Source of the DNA: Thermoproteota archaeon
GTDB taxonomy: Archaea > Korarchaeota > Korarchaeia > Korarchaeales > Korarchaeaceae
Reading direction: 5' to 3'
Assembly: GCA_027491785.1 (NCBI GenBank)
Contig: JAOZGJ010000068.1
Location: forward strand, 1 to 46,402
DNA length: 46,402 nucleotides
Within the stretch, counting starts at the first letter, position 1. Each line of letters begins with the position of its first letter. Below the pieces are notes generated by a model. The model was not told the origin of the DNA. It worked only from the letters and a program-made list of their open reading frames with translations, and searched no databases. Below, piece by piece: positions 15,834 to 24,255 of the stretch. A program made the translations under genes and the position numbers.

Positions 15834-16871
15834 ATGAAAGTTGGCTTGCTAGGCGGAACTGGCATGGTCGGGCAGCGCTTCGTTCAAATGTTGTCTAATC
15901 ATCCATGGTTCGAGTTAACCGTGATAACGGGTAAGACTAGCGTGGGTAAGAACTATGGGGAGGCCGTCAAATGGACCCTAAATAGCGAAATTCCCGAGGA
16001 ATTCAGGGAACTAGAAGTGGTAGAGAACTCTTTAGAGAATCTGAGGAATGTAGATCTGGTATTTTCAGCCCTTCCATCTAAGGAAGCTAGGGAGTTCGAG
16101 ATGGAACTAGTGCATCGAGGGATACCTCTGGTGAGTAATGCCAGCGCGCTGAGAATGGAATCGTTAGTTCCTTTAGTAATCCCTGAAGTGAATCCAGATC
16201 ATCTATCCTTAATAAACAAGCAAAAGGAGCTCAATATTGGCCCCGTAGCTACCGATCCCAATTGCACGACCACCGTACTAACCTTACCTCTGAAACCACT
16301 TCACGATGCATATACCCTAAAGAAACTGAATGTCGCCAGCTATCAGGCCCTCTCCGGTGCTGGATATCCAGGTGTGCCCTCCTATGATATCTTAGATAAT
16401 GTGATACCATATATAGCAGGAGAAGAAGAGAAGATTAGAAAGGAGACGAGGAAGCTATTGGGAACAGTCGAGGAAAATGGAATAAAAATGGCAGATCTTG
16501 ATATTCAAGCTACGTGTGTAAGGGTTCCCGTGACAAATGGTCATTTAGTAGCTGTACATGCCGAATTCGATGAGGAGGTGGACGTCGACGCTGCTATGAA
16601 ACTATTGAAAGGTTTCAGCCCTGAGCCTCAGAGATTGGGTCTCCCGACCGCACCAGAGAGACCCATACATGTAAGGGAAGAGAGAGATAGGCCTCAGCCT
16701 AGATATGATAGGGATTCTGAGGGAGGAATGAGTGTTACTGTAGGTAGATTGAGAAGAGGAGCTAATTCAAAGTCCCTTCTATTCGTTGCTACTGGCCATA
16801 ACACGATTAGAGGAGCTGCTGGGCAGGCTATTCTTCTAGCTGAACTAATGAAAGCTAGGAAGTTGATATGA
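15834..16871 (+). CDS. asd: Aspartate-semialdehyde dehydrogenase
   Basis: This 345-residue NADP-dependent enzyme reduces aspartyl phosphate made by the preceding kinase to the semialdehyde. The N-terminal Rossmann motif GLLGGTGMVGQRFV binds the cofactor. The catalytic Cys is residue 144 in TDPNCTT. YQALSGAGYPGVPSYDI is the usual block of the archaeal/fungal-type branch, and an Arg/His-rich segment follows near residue 280. The tight spacing to lysC supports one transcript. Nothing looks odd. Confidence 0.95.
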   Translation: MKVGLLGGTGMVGQRFVQMLSNHPWFELTVITGKTSVGKNYGEAVKWTLNSEIPEEFRELEVVENSLENLRNVDLVFSALPSKEAREFEMELVHRGIPLVSNASALRMESLVPLVIPEVNPDHLSLINKQKELNIGPVATDPNCTTTVLTLPLKPLHDAYTLKKLNVASYQALSGAGYPGVPSYDILDNVIPYIAGEEEKIRKETRKLLGTVEENGIKMADLDIQATCVRVPVTNGHLVAVHAEFDEEVDVDAAMKLLKGFSPEPQRLGLPTAPERPIHVREERDRPQPRYDRDSEGGMSVTVGRLRRGANSKSLLFVATGHNTIRGAAGQAILLAELMKARKLI

Positions 16872-16902
16872 TCGAATAAATTTACCTGATCAAGAAAAAC
16901 CT

Positions 16903-16930
16903 TCTACTTTTTCTTCTTCCTTCGGGAAGT
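16903..16930 (+). terminator. T-rich run and UUCG-type hairpin after asd
   Basis: About 30 bases after the asd stop, a pyrimidine-rich CTACTTTTTCTTC run leads into a perfect 5-bp hairpin CTTCC-TTCG-GGAAG (16916-16929). The T-run precedes the hairpin, so this suits archaeal T-run termination better than a bacterial terminator. It has moderate support. Confidence 0.35.
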
Positions 16931-17050
16931 CCCGATCTAAGTTTAAGTCAGTTGCAAGTGAAACGAGTAATCGTTGAATTAGCTCATTCCCTCGGGATTT
17001 ATAGCTCCTTACCATACTTCCCGATAAAGCGAGATAGCATAGTAAGTAAT

Positions 17051-17067
17051 TTATATTAAATTTAAAC
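17051..17067 (+). promoter_or_regulatory. TATA-like box for dCTP deaminase gene
   Basis: The run TTATATTAAATTTAAA ends about 25 bases before the dcd ATG at 17091, with GAGAGGGG between it and the start as a ribosome site. Confidence 0.45.
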
Positions 17068-17090
17068 GAGACGAGAGGGGAAATTCTCCT

Positions 17091-17633
17091 ATGATACTCT
17101 CAGATAGTGTCATTAGTTCCCTGATACGTTCCGGTGATCTCAAGATAGAGCCTCTGTATAGCGATTCCATAAGAGAGAATGGTGTGGATATGAGAATAGG
17201 CCCGGAAATAGCCTTTCCCATAGTCATGGGGGAAGTGATAGATCCGATAAGGGACGATCCCTCCAAGCACTTCTCAATAAGGGAGATACCCGATAGCGGT
17301 ATAACGATACCGGGAAACACCAGTGTTTTGCTGGTTACCGAGGAATACGTGAAGATGCCCAAGGATGTCGCCGCCCTCTGCGGGTTGCGATCCTCCATAG
17401 CAAGGTGGGGATTTATAGCTCCTCCCACACTGGTAGATAGCGGTTTCGAGGGGCAGCTAACAATAGAGGTCATGTGGACGAGACCGGCGCCTGTTAAGCT
17501 CTACAAGGGAATCAGGTTCCTCCATGTCGTCTTCTTCAGGGTAGAAGGGAAGGTCGAGAAACCTTATTCCGGCGTATATCAGGGGCAGAAAGGTGTAACT
17601 CTGCCAAAGAAATTGGAAGCTAGAAACAAATGA
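17091..17633 (+). CDS. dcd: dCTP deaminase (dcd family)
   Basis: This 180-residue trimeric dCTP deaminase/dUTPase-fold enzyme makes dUTP (or dUMP) for dTMP synthesis. The family blocks present are MILSDSVISSLI at the start, ENGVDMRIGPEI, LVTEEYVKMP and the nucleotide-binding and catalytic segment GLRSSIARWGF followed by DSGFEGQLTIEV, with the catalytic Glu in FEGQ. It is a monocistronic-looking gene upstream of the ribonucleotide reductase, consistent with a deoxynucleotide-supply neighbourhood. The dual deaminase/dUTPase variant cannot be excluded. Confidence 0.92.
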   Translation: MILSDSVISSLIRSGDLKIEPLYSDSIRENGVDMRIGPEIAFPIVMGEVIDPIRDDPSKHFSIREIPDSGITIPGNTSVLLVTEEYVKMPKDVAALCGLRSSIARWGFIAPPTLVDSGFEGQLTIEVMWTRPAPVKLYKGIRFLHVVFFRVEGKVEKPYSGVYQGQKGVTLPKKLEARNK

Positions 17634-17778
17634 ACGATGGTGGGCCTAAGATCATGAAATGTTTATTAAGGTCTGAGTCTAGGCATTGCTGAGCTTCGCC
17701 TCACCTAGTTACAATAATTCACCCATTATCGTCTATTTGCTCTTAAATTATTTTGTAGCTACCGACATAATTACATAT

Positions 17779-17792
17779 AAAATTATATAAAG
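17779..17792 (+). promoter_or_regulatory. TATA-like box upstream of ribonucleotide reductase
   Basis: AAAATTATATAAAG lies in an AT-rich 220-base gap, about 70 bases before the nrdJ start. A transcript starting about 25 bases further on would have a leader of roughly 40 bases. No cobalamin riboswitch-like structure is evident in the leader. Confidence 0.4.
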
Positions 17793-17857
17793 CACATCAT
17801 AATAGACTGGAAATAAACCCTGATAGCTTATAGAGGTCCTCTCCCTTAATTAATCTG

Positions 17858-20800
17858 ATGGAAATGTCCGTTAGTAAGGTTGTCAAGAGAGATGGTAGGA
17901 TAGTCTCATTTGATGCCTCACGCATCAGAAGAGCTGTAGCAAAGGCGATGCTTGAGGTGGGGCAGTATAATGAGGCTACTTTAGATAAGGTTGTTAAATA
18001 CGTCCTTAGAGTGATAAATAGGACGTTTACCGATGAGAAGCCTCCTCACGTGGAGGAGATCCAGGATATAGTCGAGCTTGCGCTGATGAAATATGATCTA
18101 TTTGACGTCGCCAAAGCCTACATACTCTACAGGAAGGAGAGGGAGAAGATCAGGAAGGAGAAGATGGCGATACTGGGAAAGGACTATGTCGATGATGTGG
18201 ATAAGAGGCTCTCATTGAACGCAATAAGGCTACTGGCAGCCAGATACCTACAGAAGGACATGGAAGGGAAGCTCATAGAGGATCCGAAGGGGATGTTCAT
18301 AAGGGTAGCAGCTTTAGTCGTCATTCCAGACATACTCTACGATCCCAAGGTATTCGATCCCGAAGGTAAGCAGGAGGTTCATCCTACAGAGGAGTTCTCG
18401 CCCGAGGAATGGGAAGGGAAGGTGGGGCTTAAGAACGGTCATCCAGAGGACCATCTAGCCCCGTTCTTTACCTGGAACCGCTATCACTTGGAGAGGATGA
18501 AATCCCTCTACGACGAGCTGAACGGGCAGGGGAAGATGAAGGTCAGCTGGTCTCGGTTCTGGGAGATGCTGCTCAATGGGGAGTTCGATCACCATTACAA
18601 GGACTTTCTTCAATATTACAGGCTGATGGTCGATTTAAGGTTCATTCCCAACTCACCTACGCTGTTCAATGCTGGGGCTAAGCTTGGGCAGCTATCGGCG
18701 TGCTTCGTCTTGGACATAGAGGATAGCTTGGAGTCGATAATGAAGGCCGCTACTGATGCGGCGATAATATTCAAGTCTGGAGGGGGCGTAGGGATAAACT
18801 ACTCCAAGCTCAGGCCCCAAGGCGACATGGTTAGCTCAACTGGTGGACAAGCATCAGGCCCTGTGAGCTTCATGCGGATAATAGATGTGATAACTGACGT
18901 AGTTAAGCAGGGGGGTAAGCGCAGAGGAGCCAATATGGGAATACTGGAGGTGTGGCACCCTGATATATGGAAGTTCGTGGAGGCGAAGTCGAAGCCAGGG
19001 CAGTTCGAGAACTTCAACCTATCAGTGATGATAACCGAGGACTTCTGGTCTCATTTCGAGAGAGGGGATTCCTACCCACTGGTTAATCCTAGAAATGGCG
19101 AAGTTTGGGATACCCTGAACCCGAGGGAATTCTTCAGGAAGATCGCTGAGATGGCTTGGAGCACCGGTGATCCAGGCGTCCTATTCAAGGACAATATGAA
19201 CAGGAGGAATGTGATGAGGTCTTATTTAGGAGAAATATTTTCCACTAATCCATGCGTAGCTGGCGACTCTAGGGTGCTCACTCCCAGCGGATGGCTCAGG
19301 GCTTCTGAAATTTACCAACTGTCTAAAATGATGGGCCCCGTCAAGGCAGTGGCCGTCGATGAAGATGTCTTGGGTGAGGACGGTGAGCCTCAAGCCTATG
19401 AGACCGAACTGGTAACTACGGAGGGAGACGAGGTCATCTACAGGACGATACACGGAGATGAGCTGAGGCTCCCAGCTCCGAGGAGGGTCAAAGCTTGGGT
19501 CTGGCATGTTGGAAGGAAGCCCGGTCTTAAGATAGTTACGAAGGAGGGATACGAGTTAACACTCACTCCCGAGCATAAGGTCCTCACACCTGAAGGTTGG
19601 GTCGAGGCGAAGGATCTCAAGCCCGGGAATAAGATCAAGATAGCTAGGCTCCACCCTTGGTTCTTGGATGAGGCCTACGAGGGACAATACGATCTGGACG
19701 AAGATATAGCCTTTGCGCTGGGCTGGCTGGTCGGTGATGGAACCCTGAGCAAGCACTACGTAGCGTGGTTCTTCAGCCAAGGAGATGGCGCTGCCGAGGA
19801 AAGAGTTAGGAGAGGTATAGAGAAGCTTGGAGGTAATCCCCTCTCCCATACCTACGTACTCAGTGAGAGCGAGCACAAGGTACAGTATAATAGGACTACA
19901 ACAGTCTACAAGAATGTAATGAAGCTGATGGGCCAAATAATGGACAGGAGCAGAGAGAGACGTCTGCCTGAGATCGTATGGAGCCTCTCTCCCAAAGCTC
20001 TCACATCATTCCTCAGGGGTCTTTTCACAGCGGACGGATACGTGGATTCCGATAGAGCGGTGAGGCTGACGAGCGCTAGCTTAGGCCTTTTGAAGGATGT
20101 GCAGACGATACTTACCACCTTCGGCATATACTCGGTTATTTACGAGAGGCCATACGAGGGAGAGCTCCATTACACTACCAAGGATGGGGAGGAGAGGACT
20201 TACAAGGCCGGCGGATACTACGAACTTATAGTTAAGGACTATAGTAGGAAGATATTAAAGGATCTAATAGGATTTGAGAGCGTAAACAAGCTAGAGAAGC
20301 TCCTCCTAAGGAAGACGAAGAGGGATCCTGTGTGGGCTACAGTATCATCGATAGAAGATGCTGGATTAGTGGATTTCTATGACTTCACAGTTCCAACATA
20401 CCATAAATATGTGGCAAATGGCTTACTGAACCATAACTGCGGCGAGGAGCCTTTATATCCATATGAGTCCTGTAATCTAGGTAGTATTAACCTTTACTCC
20501 TACATAAGATTTAGTTCTGATAATGAGGAAGTCTCTTTCGATTGGGATTCATATGCTAGGGATGTGAGGTTAGCCCTGAGGTTCCTAGATAACATCATAG
20601 ACGTAAACAAGTTCCCAATATTGGAGATAGAGAGGCATACGAAATCTACAAGGAAAGTAGGACTGGGTATGATGGGTCTGGCCGATACCCTATTCGCTCT
20701 GGGCATCCCTTACAATAGTGAGGAGGGCTTCGAATTCATGCGTAAGGTCGCTGAATACCTGACATACTACGCTATGATGGAGAGCGTCGAGCGGGCTAAG

Positions 20801-21700
20801 GAGAGAGGAACCTTCCCGCTTTATCCTAACTCAGGCTACGTTAGGGGAGAGATGCCTATAGAAGGTTTCTATCATCCCGAATGGTGGCACCTTGACTGGG
20901 ACGAGCTGAAGGATCTCATAATGAAGCACGGGATAAGGAACGCCGAAGTAACGACAATAGCTCCGACAGGCTCCATATCAATGATAGCCGATGTTTCCTC
21001 TGGAATCGAGCCACAGTTCGCCCTAGTTTACGAGAAGAGGGTCTCCGTCGGCTCATTCTTCTACGTGGACAGGGAACTGGAGAGGCAGTTAAAGGAGAAC
21101 GGGCTGTATAACGAGAGGCTGCTTAAGGAGATAGCGGATAATGGGGGGTCCTTGCAGGGAATAAACTCCCCAGAAGGAAAAGAGGAGGTGTTCAAGAAGC
21201 TTCAGGAGGTGTTCCTCGTGGCCTACGACATACCGTGGTGGGATCACGTCAGGGCTCAAGCTGAGATAACGAAGTGGATCTGCGCAGCAGTGAGCAAGAC
21301 GATAAACATGCCCAACTGGGTCTCAGTGAGCGATGTGGAGAAGGCTTACCTCTTCGCATACAAGCTTGGCTTGAAAGGTATTACCGTTTACAGGGATGGT
21401 TCGAAGGCTGCTCAGGTTCTCATAACACCATCTCAGAGGAAGGGCGAATACGTGGTCAAGATGGAGAATCAGACCCTGAAGATGATGGAGATGTTGGGCA
21501 TAGAGAGGCCTCAGATGAAGAAGGCACCACCAGTTGAAGAGAAGAAAAAACCCGTTCAACCAGTTTTCAAGCTTCCAGCCACAGCTCAAACGACGAATCA
21601 CATAGAGAGGTGCCCCGAATGCGGGAGCACTAGGCTAGTGTATAAGGAGGATTGCGTCACGTGCCTTGACTGCGGTTGGTCTGCGTGCGTGGTGTCCTAA
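17858..21700 (+). CDS. nrdJ: Adenosylcobalamin-dependent (class II) ribonucleotide reductase with in-frame intein
   Basis: The precursor has 1280 residues; about 885 remain after removal of a 395-residue intein. It reduces ribonucleotides using a thiyl radical made from adenosylcobalamin, so no oxygen or small subunit is needed. An ATP-cone covers about residues 3-95 (VVKRDGRIVSFDASRIRRAV). The N-terminal redox Cys is in GQLSACFVL. The active-site loop is NPCGE (split by the intein), followed by ESCNLGSIN and APTGSIS. A C-terminal zinc-ribbon-like tail has CPECGS and CLDCGWSAC, the re-reduction region. The start is ATG at 17858, or 17864 two codons on. The adenosyltransferase gene overlaps the stop. 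Confidence 0.95.
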   Translation: MEMSVSKVVKRDGRIVSFDASRIRRAVAKAMLEVGQYNEATLDKVVKYVLRVINRTFTDEKPPHVEEIQDIVELALMKYDLFDVAKAYILYRKEREKIRKEKMAILGKDYVDDVDKRLSLNAIRLLAARYLQKDMEGKLIEDPKGMFIRVAALVVIPDILYDPKVFDPEGKQEVHPTEEFSPEEWEGKVGLKNGHPEDHLAPFFTWNRYHLERMKSLYDELNGQGKMKVSWSRFWEMLLNGEFDHHYKDFLQYYRLMVDLRFIPNSPTLFNAGAKLGQLSACFVLDIEDSLESIMKAATDAAIIFKSGGGVGINYSKLRPQGDMVSSTGGQASGPVSFMRIIDVITDVVKQGGKRRGANMGILEVWHPDIWKFVEAKSKPGQFENFNLSVMITEDFWSHFERGDSYPLVNPRNGEVWDTLNPREFFRKIAEMAWSTGDPGVLFKDNMNRRNVMRSYLGEIFSTNPCVAGDSRVLTPSGWLRASEIYQLSKMMGPVKAVAVDEDVLGEDGEPQAYETELVTTEGDEVIYRTIHGDELRLPAPRRVKAWVWHVGRKPGLKIVTKEGYELTLTPEHKVLTPEGWVEAKDLKPGNKIKIARLHPWFLDEAYEGQYDLDEDIAFALGWLVGDGTLSKHYVAWFFSQGDGAAEERVRRGIEKLGGNPLSHTYVLSESEHKVQYNRTTTVYKNVMKLMGQIMDRSRERRLPEIVWSLSPKALTSFLRGLFTADGYVDSDRAVRLTSASLGLLKDVQTILTTFGIYSVIYERPYEGELHYTTKDGEERTYKAGGYYELIVKDYSRKILKDLIGFESVNKLEKLLLRKTKRDPVWATVSSIEDAGLVDFYDFTVPTYHKYVANGLLNHNCGEEPLYPYESCNLGSINLYSYIRFSSDNEEVSFDWDSYARDVRLALRFLDNIIDVNKFPILEIERHTKSTRKVGLGMMGLADTLFALGIPYNSEEGFEFMRKVAEYLTYYAMMESVERAKERGTFPLYPNSGYVRGEMPIEGFYHPEWWHLDWDELKDLIMKHGIRNAEVTTIAPTGSISMIADVSSGIEPQFALVYEKRVSVGSFFYVDRELERQLKENGLYNERLLKEIADNGGSLQGINSPEGKEEVFKKLQEVFLVAYDIPWWDHVRAQAEITKWICAAVSKTINMPNWVSVSDVEKAYLFAYKLGLKGITVYRDGSKAAQVLITPSQRKGEYVVKMENQTLKMMEMLGIERPQMKKAPPVEEKKKPVQPVFKLPATAQTTNHIERCPECGSTRLVYKEDCVTCLDCGWSACVVS
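19253..20437 (+). mobile_element. Intein in NrdJ with LAGLIDADG homing endonuclease
   Basis: The 395-residue insert (precursor residues 466-860) starts with Cys in CVAGDSRVL (block A) and ends VANGLLNHN before the +1 Cys of the extein. Block B is LTLTPEHKVLT. The two LAGLIDADG-type motifs are LGWLVGDGTL and LRGLFTADGYVDS. Block F is DFYDFTVPTYHKYVANG. All splicing residues (Cys1, block B Thr and His, penultimate His, terminal Asn, Cys+1) are present, so it should splice. Both acidic LAGLIDADG residues are present (GDG, ADG), so the endonuclease may be active. It sits immediately before the NPCGE catalytic Cys. Confidence 0.93.
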
Positions 21701-22215
21701 TGGTGGGGCTGGTCCATCTCTACACGGGAAACGGGAAGGGAAAAACATCCGCAGCGTTTGGTCTCGCCTTGAGAATGGCTGGGCATGGAGGGAAGGTTCT
21801 CATTGTGCAGTTCCTCAAGGGCATGCCTACAGGTGAGGTGATAGCTGCTAAGAAGATACCCGAGATAGAGGTCATGAGGTTCGGCTCTAAGGAATTTGTT
21901 AATCCAAAAAAACCCAGACCAGAGGATTTAGAGATGGCTAGGAAGGGATTGTATGCAGCTAAAGGGGCGATGTCCTCGGGAGAGTATAGATTAGTGGTAC
22001 TGGATGAGATCAACGTAGCTGTCTCCTTCAACCTGCTATCAGAAAATGATGTTATTGCAGCCGTGAAAGAGAGACATCCCTCTACTGAGGTAGTACTCAC
22101 GGGCAGATATGCACCTAAATCATTCTACGATCTGGCAGATTACGTTACTGAATTCAAAGAAATAAAGCATCCATTTTCTAGAGGGGTCCCGGCTAGAGAA
22201 GGGATAGAATTCTGA
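21700..22215 (+). CDS. cobO: ATP:corrinoid adenosyltransferase (CobA/CobO/BtuR family)
   Basis: This cytoplasmic enzyme of about 171 residues transfers the adenosyl group of ATP to reduced corrinoid, making adenosylcobalamin. It has the family P-loop TGNGKGKTSAAFGLALRM at the N-terminus, VLIVQFLKG and the acidic LVVLDEINVAVSF. An upstream in-frame ATG at 21676 exists, but the ATG at 21700 shares its A with the nrdJ TAA stop and places the P-loop where the family has it. The overlap implies translational coupling with the enzyme that needs the cofactor. The gene may be bacterial-type cobO or archaeal cobA by nomenclature. Confidence 0.9.
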   Translation: MVGLVHLYTGNGKGKTSAAFGLALRMAGHGGKVLIVQFLKGMPTGEVIAAKKIPEIEVMRFGSKEFVNPKKPRPEDLEMARKGLYAAKGAMSSGEYRLVVLDEINVAVSFNLLSENDVIAAVKERHPSTEVVLTGRYAPKSFYDLADYVTEFKEIKHPFSRGVPAREGIEF

Positions 22216-22284
22216 CATCTTGCGATCCCTAGTTCTCCATCATTATTTTAACGTGTGCATTCCATTTAATCCCTAGGTGGTGGC

Positions 22285-22590
22285 ATGCTATCGGAGAACC
22301 CCATTAATCTACCTAAAGGAAGAAAGATGAATAGGGAAGAGCTGCTTCAAGCTCTTAGGTATGCGATAGTGGCAGAGTTAGATGCGATAAATCTCTATGT
22401 GCAATTCGCTGAGGCATGTGAGGACGAGGGAGTTAGAGAGGTATTTCTAGATATAGCTAGAGAGGAAAAAACCCATGCTGGTGAATTCTTAGAAATGCTA
22501 GTGAGGATGGATCCTCAACAGGCTAGGGAATTGGAGAATGGGAGAAAGGAGGTGAAAGAGCTCCTTGAAGGTAGTTCTAAGGACATGTAA
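22285..22590 (+). CDS. Free-standing encapsulin-type ferritin-like protein (EncFtn domain)
   Basis: This 101-residue helical protein resembles the N-terminal ferritin-like domain that is fused to the shell protein in the Pyrococcus furiosus encapsulin. The same opening MLSENP, AELDAINLY, AREEKTHAGEFL and MDPQQA blocks are seen. Iron ligands are likely Glu 31, Glu 61 and His 64 within ELDAIN and EEKTH. EncFtn proteins oligomerise to build a ferroxidase site at subunit interfaces and act inside encapsulin nanocompartments. Here the frame ends with TAA after the ferritin part, and no shell gene follows in the window. The ATG at 22285 is supported by the matching N-terminus. Confidence 0.82.
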   Translation: MLSENPINLPKGRKMNREELLQALRYAIVAELDAINLYVQFAEACEDEGVREVFLDIAREEKTHAGEFLEMLVRMDPQQARELENGRKEVKELLEGSSKDM

Positions 22591-22638
22591 ATATTTCTTA
22601 AATATACCTTTTCATATATTAATTTTACCTGGAAATTA

Positions 22639-22746
22639 GTTAAAGATTTATATGAAGTGATCCGATGAAAGGGCAGAAACGGCGTGCTCTCAGGATATTA
22701 CTTCCTGCAAGGAGCGTTAGCTCATCAACGTAAAATTTTCTTTATA
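22639..22746 (+). ncRNA. Possible small structured RNA between ferritin-like gene and complex I operon
   Basis: A TATA-like AAAGATTTATATG (22639-22651) is followed after about 25 bases by a GC-richer patch that can fold as a two-part hairpin. GCTC (22686-22689) pairs with GAGC (22712-22715), and CAGGA (22691-22695) with TCCTG (22703-22707). AAAATTTTCTTTAT follows as a T-rich end. It encodes no evident protein. This is a by-eye proposal with no family match. Confidence 0.22.
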
Positions 22747-22823
22747 GTTGTAACGGGGATCTTACAATAAATTAATCTGGCTATTCCCTTCTATTCTCTT
22801 ATAAAGTTAACTATATAGGCGGT

Positions 22824-22842
22824 AATTATATAAAAATTTTTA
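22824..22842 (+). promoter_or_regulatory. TATA-like box of the complex I operon
   Basis: AATTATATAAAAATTTTTA lies 37-55 bases before the first nuo start (22879). A transcript starting near 22860 would have a leader of about 20 bases. No other comparable promoter is seen inside the operon. Confidence 0.45.
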
Positions 22843-22878
22843 TCTAGGAAAGCTTTTAACTAATATTTCGATTTTCGA

Positions 22879-23280
22879 ATGGGGCAAGGAGAAATGGAAG
22901 GTCTCGGCTTGGCGAACAATGTGATCATTACATTTTCTCTAGGCCTAGCGATAGGTATTGGTTTAGGAATTATTGGGCTAATCTTGGGAAAATTACTTGC
23001 TCCTTCTAAGGACCTTCCTAGGAAAAAAGAGCGATATGAATGCGCTAATCCACCACGTGGAAGAGCAAGAGGTCTTTTCATGATGCAATACTATCCTTTC
23101 CTTATCCTATTTCTAACACTAGAACCTATAATGATATACTCGTTCTTATTTCTCCTAGAAGCTCACAGATACATCTTCAATGTCTCCTTCCTTTTCACGG
23201 CTATGATAGCGATTCTTGCATCTCCTCTCATCTTCGGTATATATTACGCGAGGAGGCTTGAACTATGGTCTGCGCATTAG
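22879..23280 (+). CDS. nuoA: Complex I subunit A (NuoA/FpoA)
   Basis: This 133-residue small membrane subunit of complex I has three helices and the conserved loop KERYECANPPRGRARGLFMMQYYPF, then LEPIMIYSFLFLLE. Subunit A links the membrane arm to the peripheral arm near the quinone site. It is the first of eleven tightly packed nuo genes. ATG at 22879 is used; 22894, after GCAAGGAG, is an alternative. It overlaps nuoB by 16 bases. Confidence 0.9.
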   Translation: MGQGEMEGLGLANNVIITFSLGLAIGIGLGIIGLILGKLLAPSKDLPRKKERYECANPPRGRARGLFMMQYYPFLILFLTLEPIMIYSFLFLLEAHRYIFNVSFLFTAMIAILASPLIFGIYYARRLELWSAH

Positions 23281-23789
23281 AAGGTAGCATGTGGGTTGCT
23301 AATCTAGATAAGGCCGCCAGGAAGGCGGCTGCTTGGTTGGTGAATAAAACCCCAATCAGGAGCATAAGGGATTGGGGCATCGCATTCTCCCTATGGCCAG
23401 TCCACTTTACTACAGCCTGTTGTGGTGCTGAGTTCGCTGCAGCGGCAGCTCCGAAGTTCGATGCCGAGAGATTTGGTTTCCTTCCCTTCATAGGAATAAG
23501 GCAATGTAACGTTCTCTTCATAGAAGGGACATTAAGCAAGAAAATGGCTGAAGCAGCTAAATGGGTGTATGAGCAGATGCCAGAACCTAAATTCGTTGTG
23601 GCAATGGGTGCATGCGGCATAGATGGGGGTATATTCTGGAACAGTTACAATATAGTGAGGCCAAAGGACATACTTCCCGTCAGTGTCTTTATTCCTGGAT
23701 GTCCTCCAAGGCCGGAGGGCATAGCTCAGGCCATAATAATGCTGCAAAGGAAGATAAGGAAGGGGGAGCTGGTGAAATATGAATTTTGA
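23265..23789 (+). CDS. nuoB: Complex I subunit B (NuoB/FpoB), N2 cluster
   Basis: This 174-residue peripheral subunit carries Fe-S cluster N2 beside the quinone site. The N2 ligands are visible as the tandem Cys in TTACCGAEF, the Cys in VAMGACGIDGG and the Cys in VFIPGCPPRPEG. An extra Cys sits in GIRQCNVLF where relatives usually have Ala or another small residue. ATG at 23265 lies 7 bases after GGAGG within the end of nuoA; 23289 is a later option. It lacks the extra features of [NiFe] hydrogenase small subunits. Confidence 0.94.
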   Translation: MVCALEGSMWVANLDKAARKAAAWLVNKTPIRSIRDWGIAFSLWPVHFTTACCGAEFAAAAAPKFDAERFGFLPFIGIRQCNVLFIEGTLSKKMAEAAKWVYEQMPEPKFVVAMGACGIDGGIFWNSYNIVRPKDILPVSVFIPGCPPRPEGIAQAIIMLQRKIRKGELVKYEF

Positions 23790-24255
23790 GGAGCTTAAAA
23801 GTAAAATAGAGGACAAATTAAAGGATCTAAATGTAGAGGTTAGCGGGAAGGAACCCAACGTAGTAAACATTAAGGTACCTAGGGAGAACATTGTAGAAGC
23901 AGCAAAAAGGCTTAAGATCCTAGGGTTCGACCATGTAAAGGCAGTAACAGCAATTGATTACCCTAAAGACAGATTTGAAGTTGTCTATATAGCTTCTTCC
24001 TACTCAGATCTCAACTTAGCGTATTTCTTGGTTAATCTAAGGACCAATCTACCGTATGATGATCCCAGGACACCATCTCTCATAGAGGTATGGCCCAGTG
24101 CTCTCTACCAAGAGCATGAGGAACATGACCTCATGGGCATAACGTTCGAGGGACATCCGAGGATGGGAGAGAGGCTTCTCCTACCTGAGACCTATGAAGG
24201 CCTGCCTCCCCTTAGGAAGGAGTTCAAAGTTAAGACGGAGGGGATAAATGCATGA
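23779..24255 (+). CDS. nuoC: Complex I subunit C (NuoC/FpoC, 30 kDa type)
   Basis: This 158-residue peripheral subunit carries the 30-kDa-subunit signature EEHDLMGITFEGHPRMGERLLLP followed by GLPPLRKEF. It contacts subunits B and D in the connecting module. The preceding region FEVVYIASSYSDLNLAYFLVNLRT is the usual fold. It overlaps nuoB by 11 bases and nuoD by 4, so expression is coupled. C and D are separate genes here, unlike the fused NuoCD of E. coli. Confidence 0.92.
   Translation: MNFEELKSKIEDKLKDLNVEVSGKEPNVVNIKVPRENIVEAAKRLKILGFDHVKAVTAIDYPKDRFEVVYIASSYSDLNLAYFLVNLRTNLPYDDPRTPSLIEVWPSALYQEHEEHDLMGITFEGHPRMGERLLLPETYEGLPPLRKEFKVKTEGINA

Noticed and set aside
22640-22740. C/D box RNA
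   Set aside because: There is no clear RUGAUGA box with a CUGA partner at proper spacing.
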